Notes: generated by a model from the sequence alone, not told the origin. A DNA stretch of 64,000 bases from Crossiella sp. SN42 (GCF_023897065.1 NZ_JAMHIV010000021.1:124001-188000); one strand, 5' to 3'. Shown: positions 8,699-17,606, counted from the stretch's first letter. Translations and numbers: made by a program.

Positions 8699-9499
8699 TC
8701 AGGCCTTTTCGCAGAGTTCTGCCAGTTCTGGGCGCTTGGGCTCGATGCCGTCGGCGGAGGACCTGCCGGCCAGTCTGCGGCCGAGCCAGGGCACGAAGTG
8801 TTGCCTGGCCCATTTGATGTCGGCGCGGCGGAGGGTGAGCCAGTCCGGTGGGTTGGCGGGGGGCCAGGGTTCGGACCAGTTGGCGGTGACCGGGATGCCG
8901 AGTTCGGCGCAGGCGCGGAGGGCGACTCGCTCGTGGCCTTCGGGGGACAGGTGCAGGCGGTCTTCGCTCCAGGCGCGGGGGTCGTGCAGGACCGCCATTG
9001 ACCAGAGGTCGACTACGTAGCAGTTGTGGCGGTCGGCGATGGCGCGGAGGTGGGCGTTGTAGGTGGCTACCTTGCCGCGGACGCGGCGCATGATGGGCAC
9101 GTCCTTGGTGTCGAAGCCGGTGCAGATGACCACGTCGGCGCCGGCCGCGCGGAGCTGGGCGGTGGCCGCCTCGAACTCCACGGCCAGGGCGTCCGGGTCG
9201 CTGCCTGGGCGCAGGATGTCGTTGCCGCCTGCACAGAACGTGACCAGTTCCGGTTGCAGGGCCACCGCCACCGGCAGTTGCTCCTCGATGATCTGGCCGA
9301 GCAGTTTGCCCCGGATCGCGAGGTTCGCGTAGCGCAGGTGCGGGCGGGCCGTGGCCAGGTGACCGGCCAGACGGTCTGCCCAGCCACGGAAACTGCCGTC
9401 CGGCAACGGGTCGTCGAGGCCCTCGGTGAAGCTGTCGCCCAGCGCGGCGTAGGACCCCCAGAGGCCCGGCACGGCCTCCTCTTCTAGCGGCTTCTCCAT
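8699..9499 (-). CDS. SGNH/GDSL-family hydrolase (esterase or lipase-like)
   Basis: The 266-residue product has all SGNH blocks: block I GDSFTEG near residue 23 (nucleophile Ser), the block II Gly in NLAIRGK, block III AGGNDI (oxyanion Asn), and block V DRLHLSPEGH supplying catalytic Asp and His. No signal peptide is seen, so it is probably cytoplasmic. Such enzymes deacylate esters; the natural substrate cannot be predicted. The ATG at 9499 is the first good start, though its ribosome site is weak. It is divergent from the secreted protein gene at 9645, sharing a promoter region with a nested inverted repeat. Confidence 0.88.
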   Translation of the reverse strand: MEKPLEEEAVPGLWGSYAALGDSFTEGLDDPLPDGSFRGWADRLAGHLATARPHLRYANLAIRGKLLGQIIEEQLPVAVALQPELVTFCAGGNDILRPGSDPDALAVEFEAATAQLRAAGADVVICTGFDTKDVPIMRRVRGKVATYNAHLRAIADRHNCYVVDLWSMAVLHDPRAWSEDRLHLSPEGHERVALRACAELGIPVTANWSEPWPPANPPDWLTLRRADIKWARQHFVPWLGRRLAGRSSADGIEPKRPELAELCEKA

Positions 9500-9540
9500 C
9501 CGGCCAGCATGACAAGCGGAGCGCGACCTACGCTACCGTC

Positions 9541-9573
9541 AGTTACGATGGCGAAGGTTACTCGCCAGTAACT
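9541..9573. promoter_or_regulatory. Nested inverted repeat in a divergent promoter region, candidate operator
   Basis: AGTTAC-GA-TGGCGA (9541-9554) is mirrored by TCGCCA-GTAACT (9562-9573) around a 7-base spacer. It lies between the starts of the SGNH hydrolase and the secreted protein, where a regulator could act on both. Confidence 0.5.
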
Positions 9574-9644
9574 GTGGAAAGTCATCGGATGTCCGACCGA
9601 AAGTATGAGCCGAATGCCACGTGATTCTCGCAACACTTCGGGCC

Positions 9645-10526
9645 ATGCGTCGTGTTGTGATCGGGTCTTTGGCGGTGCTGCTGCTGGCGGCTCCGGCCGC
9701 GCAGGCCGCTCCGCAGGGGTGGCAACAGGTCGGCTCGGACATCCTCTCCGGGGTCAGCGGGGCCACCGTGCTGGCCCGCGGTGACGGGCGGGTCGAGTCG
9801 CTCATCGTGCGCGACAACAAGAAGCCGGGGCAGAACCGGATCGCCAGGGTGGTGCAGGCCGACGGGAAGAAGCCGGTGGTCCAGCCGCTGGAGTGGCGCG
9901 GTGAGCTGCCGGTGGACCTGGAGTCGATCGAGCCCGTGCCGGGGCGGGCAGGCGAGTTCATCACGCTGGCCAGCAAGGGCAAGGGTTTCCTGATCAAGCT
10001 CGGCGCCGGCGAGGCGTCCGTGCGGCAGACCTTCCAGGTGCCGGCGGGCCAGGCCGGTGACGACTACGAGAGCTTCGCGCTGGCCGCCGCGGGCGGCAGG
10101 ACGATCGCGCTGTGGGCGGACCGGGGCCTGGACAGCAGGCCGGCCACGCTCTACGCGGCCGAGTTCGACCTGGCGAAGCTGACCTTCGGTCCGGTGAGGT
10201 CCTCGGCGGTCCGGGTGCCCTACCCGAGGAAGAACGTGCGGCACATGTCCGACCTGGACGTGCTGCCCGACGGCGAGCTGGTCATCTCGGCCGCCTCGGA
10301 CATCGGGGACGACGGTCCGTTCGACTCCGCGACCTACTCGGCGGGCCGGGTGAGCGCGGGGGCGAACGGGGTGGCGCTGGAGGTCCGGAAGGAGCCGAGG
10401 CGGATCGGCACCTTCACCGGGCGCAAGATCGAGGCGCTGACCTGCCTGGACGCCAGGTGCGAGGAGATGTTGCTGGGCACCGATGACGAGAACAAGGGCG
10501 GCGCGCTGCGCCTCGCCACCAGGTGA
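9645..10526 (+). CDS. Secreted protein of unknown function
   Basis: The 293-residue product starts MRRVVIGSLAVLLLAAPAAQAAP, a clear Sec signal peptide with an AQA-type cleavage site near residue 22. The rest is rich in short beta-type segments (for example SDLDVLPDGELVISAASD) and looks like a small propeller, but I recognise no named family and no catalytic motif. The only Cys pair is near the C-terminus (CLDARC), probably a disulfide. The ATG at 9645 is preferred over an in-frame GTG at 9621 because it gives a normal signal peptide. It ends against the aminosugar operon, separated by a bidirectional terminator. Confidence 0.75.
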   Translation: MRRVVIGSLAVLLLAAPAAQAAPQGWQQVGSDILSGVSGATVLARGDGRVESLIVRDNKKPGQNRIARVVQADGKKPVVQPLEWRGELPVDLESIEPVPGRAGEFITLASKGKGFLIKLGAGEASVRQTFQVPAGQAGDDYESFALAAAGGRTIALWADRGLDSRPATLYAAEFDLAKLTFGPVRSSAVRVPYPRKNVRHMSDLDVLPDGELVISAASDIGDDGPFDSATYSAGRVSAGANGVALEVRKEPRRIGTFTGRKIEALTCLDARCEEMLLGTDDENKGGALRLATR

Positions 10527-10543
10527 GCCCGCTCCGGTGGAAA

Positions 10544-10581
10544 CCGCGGTGGTCCCGGCGCAGGGGCCGGGACCGCCGCGG
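10544..10581. terminator. Bidirectional terminator between convergent genes
   Basis: CCGCGGTGGTCCCGGC (10544-10559) pairs with GCCGGGACCGCCGCGG (10566-10581) with one mismatch and a 6-base loop. It separates the secreted-protein gene from the end of the kinase gene. Confidence 0.7.
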
Positions 10582-10585
10582 GAAC

Positions 10586-11638
10586 TCACACCGCGGCCGC
10601 TTCCTCCGCGCCACCGTCCACTGGAGCGCTCTCATCCTTGGCTGGGGCCAGGAAACCGGCCCGCAGCCGGGTTTCCGCTGCCCGGTCCGCGCCGAGCACG
10701 TCCAGCCCGGCCAGTGCCGCGCCGACCACCGGCGGCGGGTCCACCACGATGATCTCGGCCAGCGGGGCGACCGCCCGGCAGCGCTTGGCCACCTGCTCGA
10801 TCACGGCGGGACCGACGCCGGTGAGCACCCCGCCGCCGAGCACCACGTGCACCGGCTCGGCGGTGAGGTCGAGCTGCCGCAGGCTGACCGTGGCCAGCAC
10901 GCTGACCTCGTCGATCAGCCGGTCCACCACCTGCTGGGCCACCGCGTCGCCCTGCCCGGCCACCCGGAACAGCAGCGGGGACAGCTCGTGCAGCACGTCC
11001 TCGGACAGCTCGCCGAAGTGCAGCCGCTCGATCAGCTCCAGCAGGGTGGGCACCGCGAAGTGCTCGCGGATGGCGGGCAGCAGCGCGGTGGGCTCGCCGC
11101 GGCCGTCCTCGGCCCGCACCGCCAGCCACAGCGCCTCGCTGCCCAGGTGCGCGCCGCCGCCCCAGTCGCCGGAGATCCGGCCCAGCGCCGGGAAGCGGTG
11201 CACCCGGCCGTCCGGGGCCACCCCGACGCCGTTGATGCCCGCGCCGCAGACCACCGCCACGCCCGCGCCGGTGGGACTGCCCGCGCGCAGCAGGGCGAAG
11301 GTGTCGTTGGCCACCGTGGTGGTGGCCGACCAGCCGCGCGCGGTGATCGCCTCCTGGAGGAACTGCTCCTCCTTGGGCAGGTCCGCGCCCGCCAGGTAGG
11401 CCGAGGTGTGCGCGGCGAAGGGAGCCGTGCCGGCGTAGCCCGCCTGCCGGGCGGCCTCGACGATCAGGCTCTCGAAGGTGTCCAGGCCCCGCTGCATGCC
11501 CACCGTCTGCGGCGGCGAGCCGATGCCGCGGACCCGGGACAGCACCTCGCCGTCCCTGGCCACCAGCATCACATCGGTCTTGCTGTTGCCGCCGTCGATG
11601 GCCAGGACGAGATCGCTGACCTCGGGTCTCCCGCTCAT
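10586..11638 (-). CDS. csnK: BadF/BadG-type sugar kinase of the csn-like operon
   Basis: The 350-residue product is an ASKHA-fold kinase of the GlcNAc-kinase/BadF group: phosphate-1 loop DGGNSKTDVML (about residues 11-22), an adenosine/phosphate-2 region CGAGINGVG, and ISGDWGGGAHLG near 155. It is the last gene of the operon, its ATG overlapping the GH4 stop (ATGA). In the Streptomyces csn operon the kinase is thought to phosphorylate an imported aminosugar oligosaccharide or its product so that the GH4 enzyme can act. The name rests on gene order and family, not on sequence comparison. A second kinase of this broad family is at 21369-22328. Confidence 0.75.
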   Translation of the reverse strand: MSGRPEVSDLVLAIDGGNSKTDVMLVARDGEVLSRVRGIGSPPQTVGMQRGLDTFESLIVEAARQAGYAGTAPFAAHTSAYLAGADLPKEEQFLQEAITARGWSATTTVANDTFALLRAGSPTGAGVAVVCGAGINGVGVAPDGRVHRFPALGRISGDWGGGAHLGSEALWLAVRAEDGRGEPTALLPAIREHFAVPTLLELIERLHFGELSEDVLHELSPLLFRVAGQGDAVAQQVVDRLIDEVSVLATVSLRQLDLTAEPVHVVLGGGVLTGVGPAVIEQVAKRCRAVAPLAEIIVVDPPPVVGAALAGLDVLGADRAAETRLRAGFLAPAKDESAPVDGGAEEAAAV

Positions 11639-12900
11639 GCCTTCGCCCACGGCAGCAGGTCGGCGTTCTCCGCGACGAGCTGGTCGGCCAGCTTCTCCGC
11701 GATGCTCCACTGGCCGATCAGCGGGTGCGCGAGCAGCGCGTTGGCCACCCGGTCCCGGCCGCCGTGCAGCGCGGCCTCCAGGGCCAGGTACTCGTAGGCG
11801 GTGACGTGGCTGATCAGGCCCGAGTACTCGGGCTCGACCGGCTTGACCGGCAACGGCTTCGCGCCGTTGCGGTCCACAATGGACGGAACCTCGATCACCG
11901 CGTCGTCCGGCAGGAACGACAGCGTGCCGTTGTTCGGCACGTTGATCACGTGCTCCTCGCCCTGCTCGCCGCCGGTGAGCGCGTGCACCAGCTGGACCGC
12001 GGCCTCGGAGTAGTAGGCGCCGCCGCGCTGGGACAGCGCCTCCGGCTTGGTCACCACCGCGGGATCGGCGTAGACGCCCATCAGCTCCTTCTCCACCAGG
12101 CTGACCACCTCCGCGCGCGGCGGCTCGGTGCGCTGCTTGGCCACCACCTCGTCGTGGCTGTAGAAGTACTTGAGGTAGTAGGAGGGCACCACGCCCATCC
12201 GCCGCATCAGCTCGGCGGGCAGCCCGATGTGCTCGGCCACGTCCTCGCCGAACTCCGAGAGCAGCCTCGGCAGCACGTCCACGCCGTCCACCAGCACCTC
12301 GCGCTCCCAGGTCAGGTGGTTGAGGCCAATGTGGCCCAGCCGCACCTGTTCCGGGGCCGCGCCGAGCAGCTTGCCGACGTAGCGCTGGAAGCCGATGGCC
12401 ACGTTGCACAGGCCGACCGCCCGGAAACCGGCCTGCACCAAGGCTCTGGTGACGATGCCGACCGGGTTGGTGAAGTTGACGATCCAGGTGTCCGGCCCGG
12501 TGACCTTGCGCACCCGCTCGGCGATGTCGAGCACCACCGGGACCGTGCGCAGCGCCTTGGCCAGACCGCCCGCTCCGGTGGTCTCCTGCCCGACGCAGCC
12601 GCATTCCAGCGGGAAGGTCTCATCCGAGCGGCGGGCCTCCTGCCCGCCGACGCGCAGCTGCAGCAGCACCGCGGCCGCGCCCTCGGCGCCGGACTCCAGG
12701 TCCGTGGTGGTGCGGACCCTGGCCGGGTGTCCCGCGTGGTCGAGCAACCGCTGGCTGAACTCGCCGATCACCGCGAGCCGGTGCTCGTCCGGGTCGACCA
12801 GCACGATCTCGTCCACCGCAAGGCTGGTTCTGCGCCCGGCGATCCCGTCGATCAGCTCAGGGGTGTAGGTGGAGCCGCCTCCGACGACGGTGAGCTTCAT
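11635..12900 (-). CDS. csnH: GH4 family NAD-dependent 6-phospho-glycosidase
   Basis: The 421-residue product has the GH4 signature GGGSTYTPEL at residues 7-17 (NAD binding), CNVAIG near 165 (metal-binding Cys) and GLNHLTW near 190 (metal-binding His). GH4 enzymes cleave by an NAD- and manganese-dependent redox elimination and usually need a 6-phosphorylated substrate. Here the substrate comes through an ABC transporter rather than a PTS, so the neighbouring kinase must supply the phosphate. It sits between permease and kinase; AAGGG precedes the ATG, and the upstream stop is 2 bases away. Annotation as 6-phospho-beta-glucosidase would be usual; glucosaminide specificity is inferred from operon identity. 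Confidence 0.85.
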   Translation of the reverse strand: MKLTVVGGGSTYTPELIDGIAGRRTSLAVDEIVLVDPDEHRLAVIGEFSQRLLDHAGHPARVRTTTDLESGAEGAAAVLLQLRVGGQEARRSDETFPLECGCVGQETTGAGGLAKALRTVPVVLDIAERVRKVTGPDTWIVNFTNPVGIVTRALVQAGFRAVGLCNVAIGFQRYVGKLLGAAPEQVRLGHIGLNHLTWEREVLVDGVDVLPRLLSEFGEDVAEHIGLPAELMRRMGVVPSYYLKYFYSHDEVVAKQRTEPPRAEVVSLVEKELMGVYADPAVVTKPEALSQRGGAYYSEAAVQLVHALTGGEQGEEHVINVPNNGTLSFLPDDAVIEVPSIVDRNGAKPLPVKPVEPEYSGLISHVTAYEYLALEAALHGGRDRVANALLAHPLIGQWSIAEKLADQLVAENADLLPWAKA

Positions 12901-12902
12901 CG

Positions 12903-13796
12903 TTAACCCTTAACTCCGGTGAAGGTGATCCCTCGGACGAAGGACTTCTGCGCGAACAGGAACAGCACGATGGCGGGAACCATGATCAGCGCCGTGGCGG
13001 CCATCATCAGGTTCCACTCCACGGCGTGCTGGCCCCGGAACGAGGCCAGTGACAACGACAGCGGCCAGTTGGCCTTGTTCTCCCCGGTGTAGATCAGCGG
13101 ACCGAAGAAGTCGTTCCAGGTGTAGAGGAAGCAGAACAGCCCGGTGGCCGCGATTCCCGGGCGGGACATCGGGATGAGCACCCGCAGCACGGCGGTGAAC
13201 TCGTTGCAGCCGTCGATCTTGGCCGAGTCGATGTAGTCCTGCGGGATGGTCAGGAAGAACTGGCGCAGCAGGAACACGCTGAAGGCGTCGAAGAGGAAGT
13301 ACGGCACGATCAGCGGCCACAGCGTGCCGGTCAGGCCGAACTTGACCCACATGTCGTACAGCGGCACCGCCACCACCTGCGGCGGCAGCATCATCGCGGC
13401 CACCACCAGCAGGAAGACCCCGTTGCGGCCCTTCCACTTCAGCCTGGCCAGCGCGTAGGCCGCCGGGATCGCCGAGAGCAGCATGCCCGCGGTGGCCAGC
13501 AGCGAGTACATCAGGCTGTTGAGCGTGTACTCCAGCAGCGGCGCCTTCTCGAACACCCGGAAGAAGTTCTCCGGGTGCCAGGACTCCGGCCACAGGCTGG
13601 AGGACAGCGCCTGGCTGTCGGACATGAACGCGGTGAGGAAGACGAACACGATCGGCAGCGAGAAGGCCAGCGCCAGCGCGATGCCGATGCTGTGCGTGGC
13701 GATCCAGTACAACGTCTTCTGCCAGGAGCCACTGGGCTTCCGCTTCGGCGGGGGCCTGCGGCGGGTGGCAGGGCGTGTTGCGGTCGCGGTGGTCAC
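12903..13796 (-). CDS. csnG: Sugar ABC transporter permease 2 (MalG type, CUT1)
   Basis: The 297-residue product has six predicted membrane helices after a basic, Pro-rich cytoplasmic tail (PATRRRPPPKRKPSG). The EAA loop that contacts the ATPase is visible as YIDSAKIDGCNEFTAVLRV near residues 190-210. It pairs with the preceding permease to form the channel. Its GTG start overlaps the upstream stop (GTGA at 13793-13796), so the start is well fixed; the open frame upstream is a shadow of the other permease. No ATP-binding subunit is encoded nearby. Confidence 0.85.
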   Translation of the reverse strand: MTTATATRPATRRRPPPKRKPSGSWQKTLYWIATHSIGIALALAFSLPIVFVFLTAFMSDSQALSSSLWPESWHPENFFRVFEKAPLLEYTLNSLMYSLLATAGMLLSAIPAAYALARLKWKGRNGVFLLVVAAMMLPPQVVAVPLYDMWVKFGLTGTLWPLIVPYFLFDAFSVFLLRQFFLTIPQDYIDSAKIDGCNEFTAVLRVLIPMSRPGIAATGLFCFLYTWNDFFGPLIYTGENKANWPLSLSLASFRGQHAVEWNLMMAATALIMVPAIVLFLFAQKSFVRGITFTGVKG

Positions 13797-14779
13797 GAGC
13801 CCTCCTCGACGTGCGAGGCCCGACGCATCTGCCGCACCAGCAGCGCGGTGAAGGCGAAGGAGACGATGAACAGCAGGGTCGCCATGGCCGCCGCGTAACC
13901 CATGTTGAAGTAGCGGAAGCCCTGGACGTAGAGCCAGACCGGGAAGGTCAGGGTGGAGTTCTGCGGGAAGCCGATGTCCTTGGCGTTGCCCGCGACCTCG
14001 GCCGAACCGGAGGCCACCGAACCGGCCACCACGGCCTGGGTGAAGAACTGCAGGGCGAAGATCACCGAGTTCACCACGCCGAACATCAGCACCGGTGAGA
14101 TCGACGGCAGCGTGATGTAGAAGAACTTGCGGACCGGTCCGGCGCCGTCGATCTCGGCCGCCTCGTACTGCTCCTGCGGCACGTCCAGCAGGGCGGCCAG
14201 CAGGATGATCATCAGCTCGCCGGAGCCCCACAGCGCCAGGATGGTCAGCGCGGGCTTGGCCATCTCCGGGTCGGAGAACCACAGCCCGCCGTCGACGCCG
14301 AGGAACTTGAGGAACTTGTTGATCGGCCCGAACTCGGGGTTGAACAGGAAGACGAAGGTGATCGTGGCCGCCACCGGCGGGGCCAGCGAGGGCAGGTAGC
14401 ACAGGGTGCGGACCAGGCCGACCCCGCTCTTGAGCCGCGAGATCACCATGGCCGTGCCGAGCGCGAAGACCACCCGGCAGGTGGTCAGGATGACGACCAG
14501 CCAGAGCGTGTTCCACACCGCGACGCCCACCAGCGGCTCGCTGGTGAACATCCGGATGTAGTTGCCGAAGCCCAGCCACTCCGGTGCGTTGATCAGGTCG
14601 TACCTGGTGAAGGAGAAGTAGATGGTGGCGATCAGCGGGTAGCCGAAGAACACCGCGAACCCGATGATCGCCGGGGACATGAAGCCCAGGACGGTCAGGA
14701 AGTTCCGGCGCCGCCGCCCGGCCCGCCCCTTGCTGGGGACGGGCCGGGCGGCGCTCGCGCGCTCAAGCGTGGCGGTCAT
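13793..14779 (-). CDS. csnF: Sugar ABC transporter permease 1 (MalF type, CUT1)
   Basis: The 328-residue product has an N-terminal basic tail, six membrane helices and the EAA motif YEAAEIDGAGPVRKFFYITL near residue 205. With the second permease and the lipoprotein it forms a CUT1 importer for an oligosaccharide, probably glucosamine oligomers. The ATG at 14779 follows the lipoprotein stop by 4 bases. Confidence 0.85.
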   Translation of the reverse strand: MTATLERASAARPVPSKGRAGRRRRNFLTVLGFMSPAIIGFAVFFGYPLIATIYFSFTRYDLINAPEWLGFGNYIRMFTSEPLVGVAVWNTLWLVVILTTCRVVFALGTAMVISRLKSGVGLVRTLCYLPSLAPPVAATITFVFLFNPEFGPINKFLKFLGVDGGLWFSDPEMAKPALTILALWGSGELMIILLAALLDVPQEQYEAAEIDGAGPVRKFFYITLPSISPVLMFGVVNSVIFALQFFTQAVVAGSVASGSAEVAGNAKDIGFPQNSTLTFPVWLYVQGFRYFNMGYAAAMATLLFIVSFAFTALLVRQMRRASHVEEGS

Positions 14780-14783
14780 GGAA

Positions 14784-16124
14784 CTACTTACCGGCCTTCT
14801 GTGCCAGCGCGTCGTCGACCTGCGCGTCGACCTTCTTCAGCTCGGCCGCGATGTCGGTCACCTTGCCGGACTGCCACTTCTCGGCGAAGTCGTTGACCGC
14901 CTTGAGGTGCGCGTCGCCGATCGGGGTGGCCGGGTTGGACCAGAGCTTGCCGGAGCCGAAGATGTCCAGGAACGTCTTGAACTGCGGGGTGACCTCCAGC
15001 TTCGGGTCCTTCATGGAAGCCTCGGTGGTCGGGATGTTCTTGATCGCGTTGGACAGCTGCACCAGCGTGTCGGTGTCCAGCGACATCTGCTTGACCAGCT
15101 CCCAGGAGGCGCCGGGGTTCTTCACGCCCTTGGGGATGCCGATGATGGTGCCGGTGGCGAAACCGCCGCCGTAGAGCTCGGGCTTGCTGGGCGTCACCGG
15201 CGCGGGCGCGGTGCCGTAGTTGATGTCCTTGGCGTCACTGGCCAGGAAGGCGGTGCGGTACTCGCCGTCGAGCATCATGGCGAGCTTGCCCTTCTGGAAG
15301 GCGTGGTCGGCCGAGTACTCCTGGCCGAGGCCCGCCCGGAACTTCTCGATCTTGTCGTAGCCGTAGAAGTCGACCAGCTTCTTCTGGAACTCGAAGAGCT
15401 CCTTCCACTCCGGGCTGCCGGCCAGGTTGGACTTGCCGTCGGCGCCGAGGTAGCGGGCGCCGAACATCGGCGTCCAGTTCTGCGCCTGGTTGCGGTAGTG
15501 CGGGATCAGCGGCATGAAGCCGGCGACCTTGATCGAGCCGTCCTCGTTGAACTCGGTCAGCTTCTTGGTCGCCTCAAGCAGCTGGTCAGTCGTCTTCGGC
15601 GGCTCGGTCAGGCCCGCCTTGGCGAACATGTCCTTGTTGAAGTAGAAGGCGTAGATGTCGGTGAGCATCGGCATCGAGCACCGGTTGCCCTTGTACTCGG
15701 TGTAGTCCCGCACCGCCTTCGGGATGACGTTGAGGTCTGCCTTGTCCCGGTCGATGTAGGGCTGCAGGTTCTGGAAGCTGCCCGAGGAGCAGAACTGCCC
15801 GAGGTTGTCGGTGAAGAAGGAGATCGCCACGTCCGGCGGGTTGCCGCCGCGGATCGCGCCGGTGATCTTCTCGTCGTCCTGGGTGCCCTCGTGCTTGATC
15901 TCGAAGTTGGGGAACTTGGTCTTGATCCGGTTGAGCGCCTCGGTGACCGCCTTGTACTCGCGGCCCTCGAAGTTGCTGTAGACGGTCAGGGACAGCTTGT
16001 CGTCCTTGCCGGGCGCGGCGCCGGGCGCGCCGGTGCCACCGCCACCGCCGCCGGCACAGGCCGAGATGAGCAGCGCGGCTGCCGCCGTGGCGCTGAGCAG
16101 GACCGCGCGAGAGGTCTTGCGCAT
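14784..16124 (-). CDS. csnE: Sugar-binding lipoprotein of ABC transporter
   Basis: The 446-residue product carries a lipoprotein signal peptide with lipobox ISAC (Cys near residue 23), then a Gly-rich linker and a type 1 solute-binding domain (LTVYSNFEGREYKAVTEALN onward). It is anchored outside the membrane and delivers sugar to the two permeases encoded next. AGGAG precedes the ATG at 16124; the open frame continuing to 16478 is not part of the gene. It follows the ROK regulator gene after only 16 bases, so regulator and transporter are one transcript. Confidence 0.86.
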   Translation of the reverse strand: MRKTSRAVLLSATAAAALLISACAGGGGGGTGAPGAAPGKDDKLSLTVYSNFEGREYKAVTEALNRIKTKFPNFEIKHEGTQDDEKITGAIRGGNPPDVAISFFTDNLGQFCSSGSFQNLQPYIDRDKADLNVIPKAVRDYTEYKGNRCSMPMLTDIYAFYFNKDMFAKAGLTEPPKTTDQLLEATKKLTEFNEDGSIKVAGFMPLIPHYRNQAQNWTPMFGARYLGADGKSNLAGSPEWKELFEFQKKLVDFYGYDKIEKFRAGLGQEYSADHAFQKGKLAMMLDGEYRTAFLASDAKDINYGTAPAPVTPSKPELYGGGFATGTIIGIPKGVKNPGASWELVKQMSLDTDTLVQLSNAIKNIPTTEASMKDPKLEVTPQFKTFLDIFGSGKLWSNPATPIGDAHLKAVNDFAEKWQSGKVTDIAAELKKVDAQVDDALAQKAGK

Positions 16125-16140
16125 GCGAACTCCTGGGTTT

Positions 16141-17415
16141 TCAGTGTGGTGTCGGGGAAATGTGTCGAGCGCGCAGCGGGGGCCGTCGGGGGCCCGGTGG
16201 TGCTGCACCGGCGGGCTTGCGCAGCCCGCGAAACGGATCGGCTGTGGCGGCGACGAGTCCGAACACCTCTTCCCGCGCCAGGGCGAGCGCCGCGTGCAGT
16301 GCGCCGGAGCGCACCGGTTTCCCGGTGACCAACGAGGTGCGCACCGGAGTTCTCGGGGTGACCAGCTGGTGCAGCTCGGCCGCGACCATGGCGCTGAACC
16401 GCTCGCCACCGGCCTGCGCCGTCTCACCGGCCAGCAGCACCAGCTGCGGGTCGACCACGCTGACCACCCCGGCCACACCGGTGGCGATGCGCCGGGCCAG
16501 GTCGAGCAGGAAGGCCCGGCCGCCGTCGCCCGCCTCCACCGCCTTGCGCAGCGCGATGGCGCCGCTGCGCGCGGCCAGCCCGTGCGCCCTGGCCAGCTTG
16601 ACCACCGAACCGGTGGCCAGCAGGTCGCCGAGCCGGATGCCCGCGCGGTCCACGCCGGTGTCCGCGGTGGCCCGGTCCGGCACCCGCATGGAGTCGATCT
16701 CGCCCGCGCCGCCGGTGGCCCCGCGCAGCAGGTGGCGGTTGATCACCACCGCGGAGCCGAGCCCGGCGCTGATCCAGATCAGCACGAAGTCCCGCACGTC
16801 CCCGGCCCGGCCGGAGGTCATCTCCTCCAGCGCGACCAGGTTGACGTCGTTCTCCACCGTCACCGGCACCGAGAGCAGCTCGGTGAGCCTGCCCGGCACG
16901 TCGAAGCCCTCCCAGGTGCGCAGGTGCGGGGCGAAGCCGAGGTGCCCGGTGGCCGGGTTGACCCCGCCGGGCGCGCCGATGACCACCTGGCAGAGCCCGC
17001 CGGGGTCCACCCCGGCCCGGCCCGCCGCGGCGTTGAGCGCGGCCTGGAAGGCGGCCAGCACGGTGTCCTGGCCGCCGCGGGGCAGCGCGGTGTGGTGCTC
17101 GGCCAGCAGCGCGCCGGTGATGTCGGCGATGGCGATGTCCACCCCGCGCGGGGTGAGGTCCACCGCGGCCACGCTGGCCAGCGTGCCGTTGACGGTCCAG
17201 AGCTGGGCCCGTGGCCCCCGGCCGCCGCCGCGGAGCCCGGCGCGCACCACCGCGCCCTCGGTCTCCAGTCTTGTCAGCAGTGCGGCGGTTGCCGGTTTCG
17301 ACAGCCCGATCTGGACCTCCAGCTCGGACCGGGTGAGGGCGCCGTGCCGCAGCAACGCGTCGATGGCCGCGCGATCGTTGATCTCACGCAGCAGGCGCGG
17401 GCTACCGGCTCGCAT
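16141..17415 (-). CDS. csnR: ROK-family transcriptional repressor
   Basis: The 424-residue product has an N-terminal winged helix (about residues 15-70, LTRSELEVQIGLSKPATAAL) followed by a ROK sugar-binding domain. The region after GATGGAGEIDSM, where many ROK proteins have a CxCGxxGC zinc motif, has no Cys cluster, so zinc binding seems lost. It heads a six-gene operon in the order regulator, binding protein, two permeases, GH4, kinase, the order of csnR-K in Streptomyces coelicolor. It probably represses its own operon until aminosugar oligomers bind. AGGAGGG precedes the ATG at 17415. Confidence 0.85.
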   Translation of the reverse strand: MRAGSPRLLREINDRAAIDALLRHGALTRSELEVQIGLSKPATAALLTRLETEGAVVRAGLRGGGRGPRAQLWTVNGTLASVAAVDLTPRGVDIAIADITGALLAEHHTALPRGGQDTVLAAFQAALNAAAGRAGVDPGGLCQVVIGAPGGVNPATGHLGFAPHLRTWEGFDVPGRLTELLSVPVTVENDVNLVALEEMTSGRAGDVRDFVLIWISAGLGSAVVINRHLLRGATGGAGEIDSMRVPDRATADTGVDRAGIRLGDLLATGSVVKLARAHGLAARSGAIALRKAVEAGDGGRAFLLDLARRIATGVAGVVSVVDPQLVLLAGETAQAGGERFSAMVAAELHQLVTPRTPVRTSLVTGKPVRSGALHAALALAREEVFGLVAATADPFRGLRKPAGAAPPGPRRPPLRARHISPTPH

Positions 17416-17424
17416 GACCCTCCT

Positions 17425-17443
17425 GTCTGTTAACTTTCCAGAC
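17425..17443. promoter_or_regulatory. Candidate ROK operator upstream of the csn-like operon
   Basis: On the minus strand GTCTGGAAAGTTAACAGAC is an inverted repeat (GTCTG, 9 bases, CAGAC) just upstream of the ribosome site of the regulator. Its GGAAAGTTAAC core resembles, from memory, the AGGAAAGTTTCCT-like sites bound by CsnR. Confidence 0.45.
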
Positions 17444-17606
17444 GATTTCGGGTCACCGTAGTGACCACGCTCACCCGGGTCAACGGTCGGGACTCGTTTG
17501 TAACGTTCCTTACCGAACTGGGCAACATCCACTGGTCGGCGGATCGGCTTAGGTTCGCCTCACTTATCGGTGGGATCCGCGGCCGTGATGAGGCAGGCTG
17601 GTAGCT

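Noticed and set aside
8224-8817. Open frames crossing the 8.2-8.7 kb gap
   Set aside because: They run through two terminators and a 69 bp inverted repeat, have no ribosome site and no recognisable domain.
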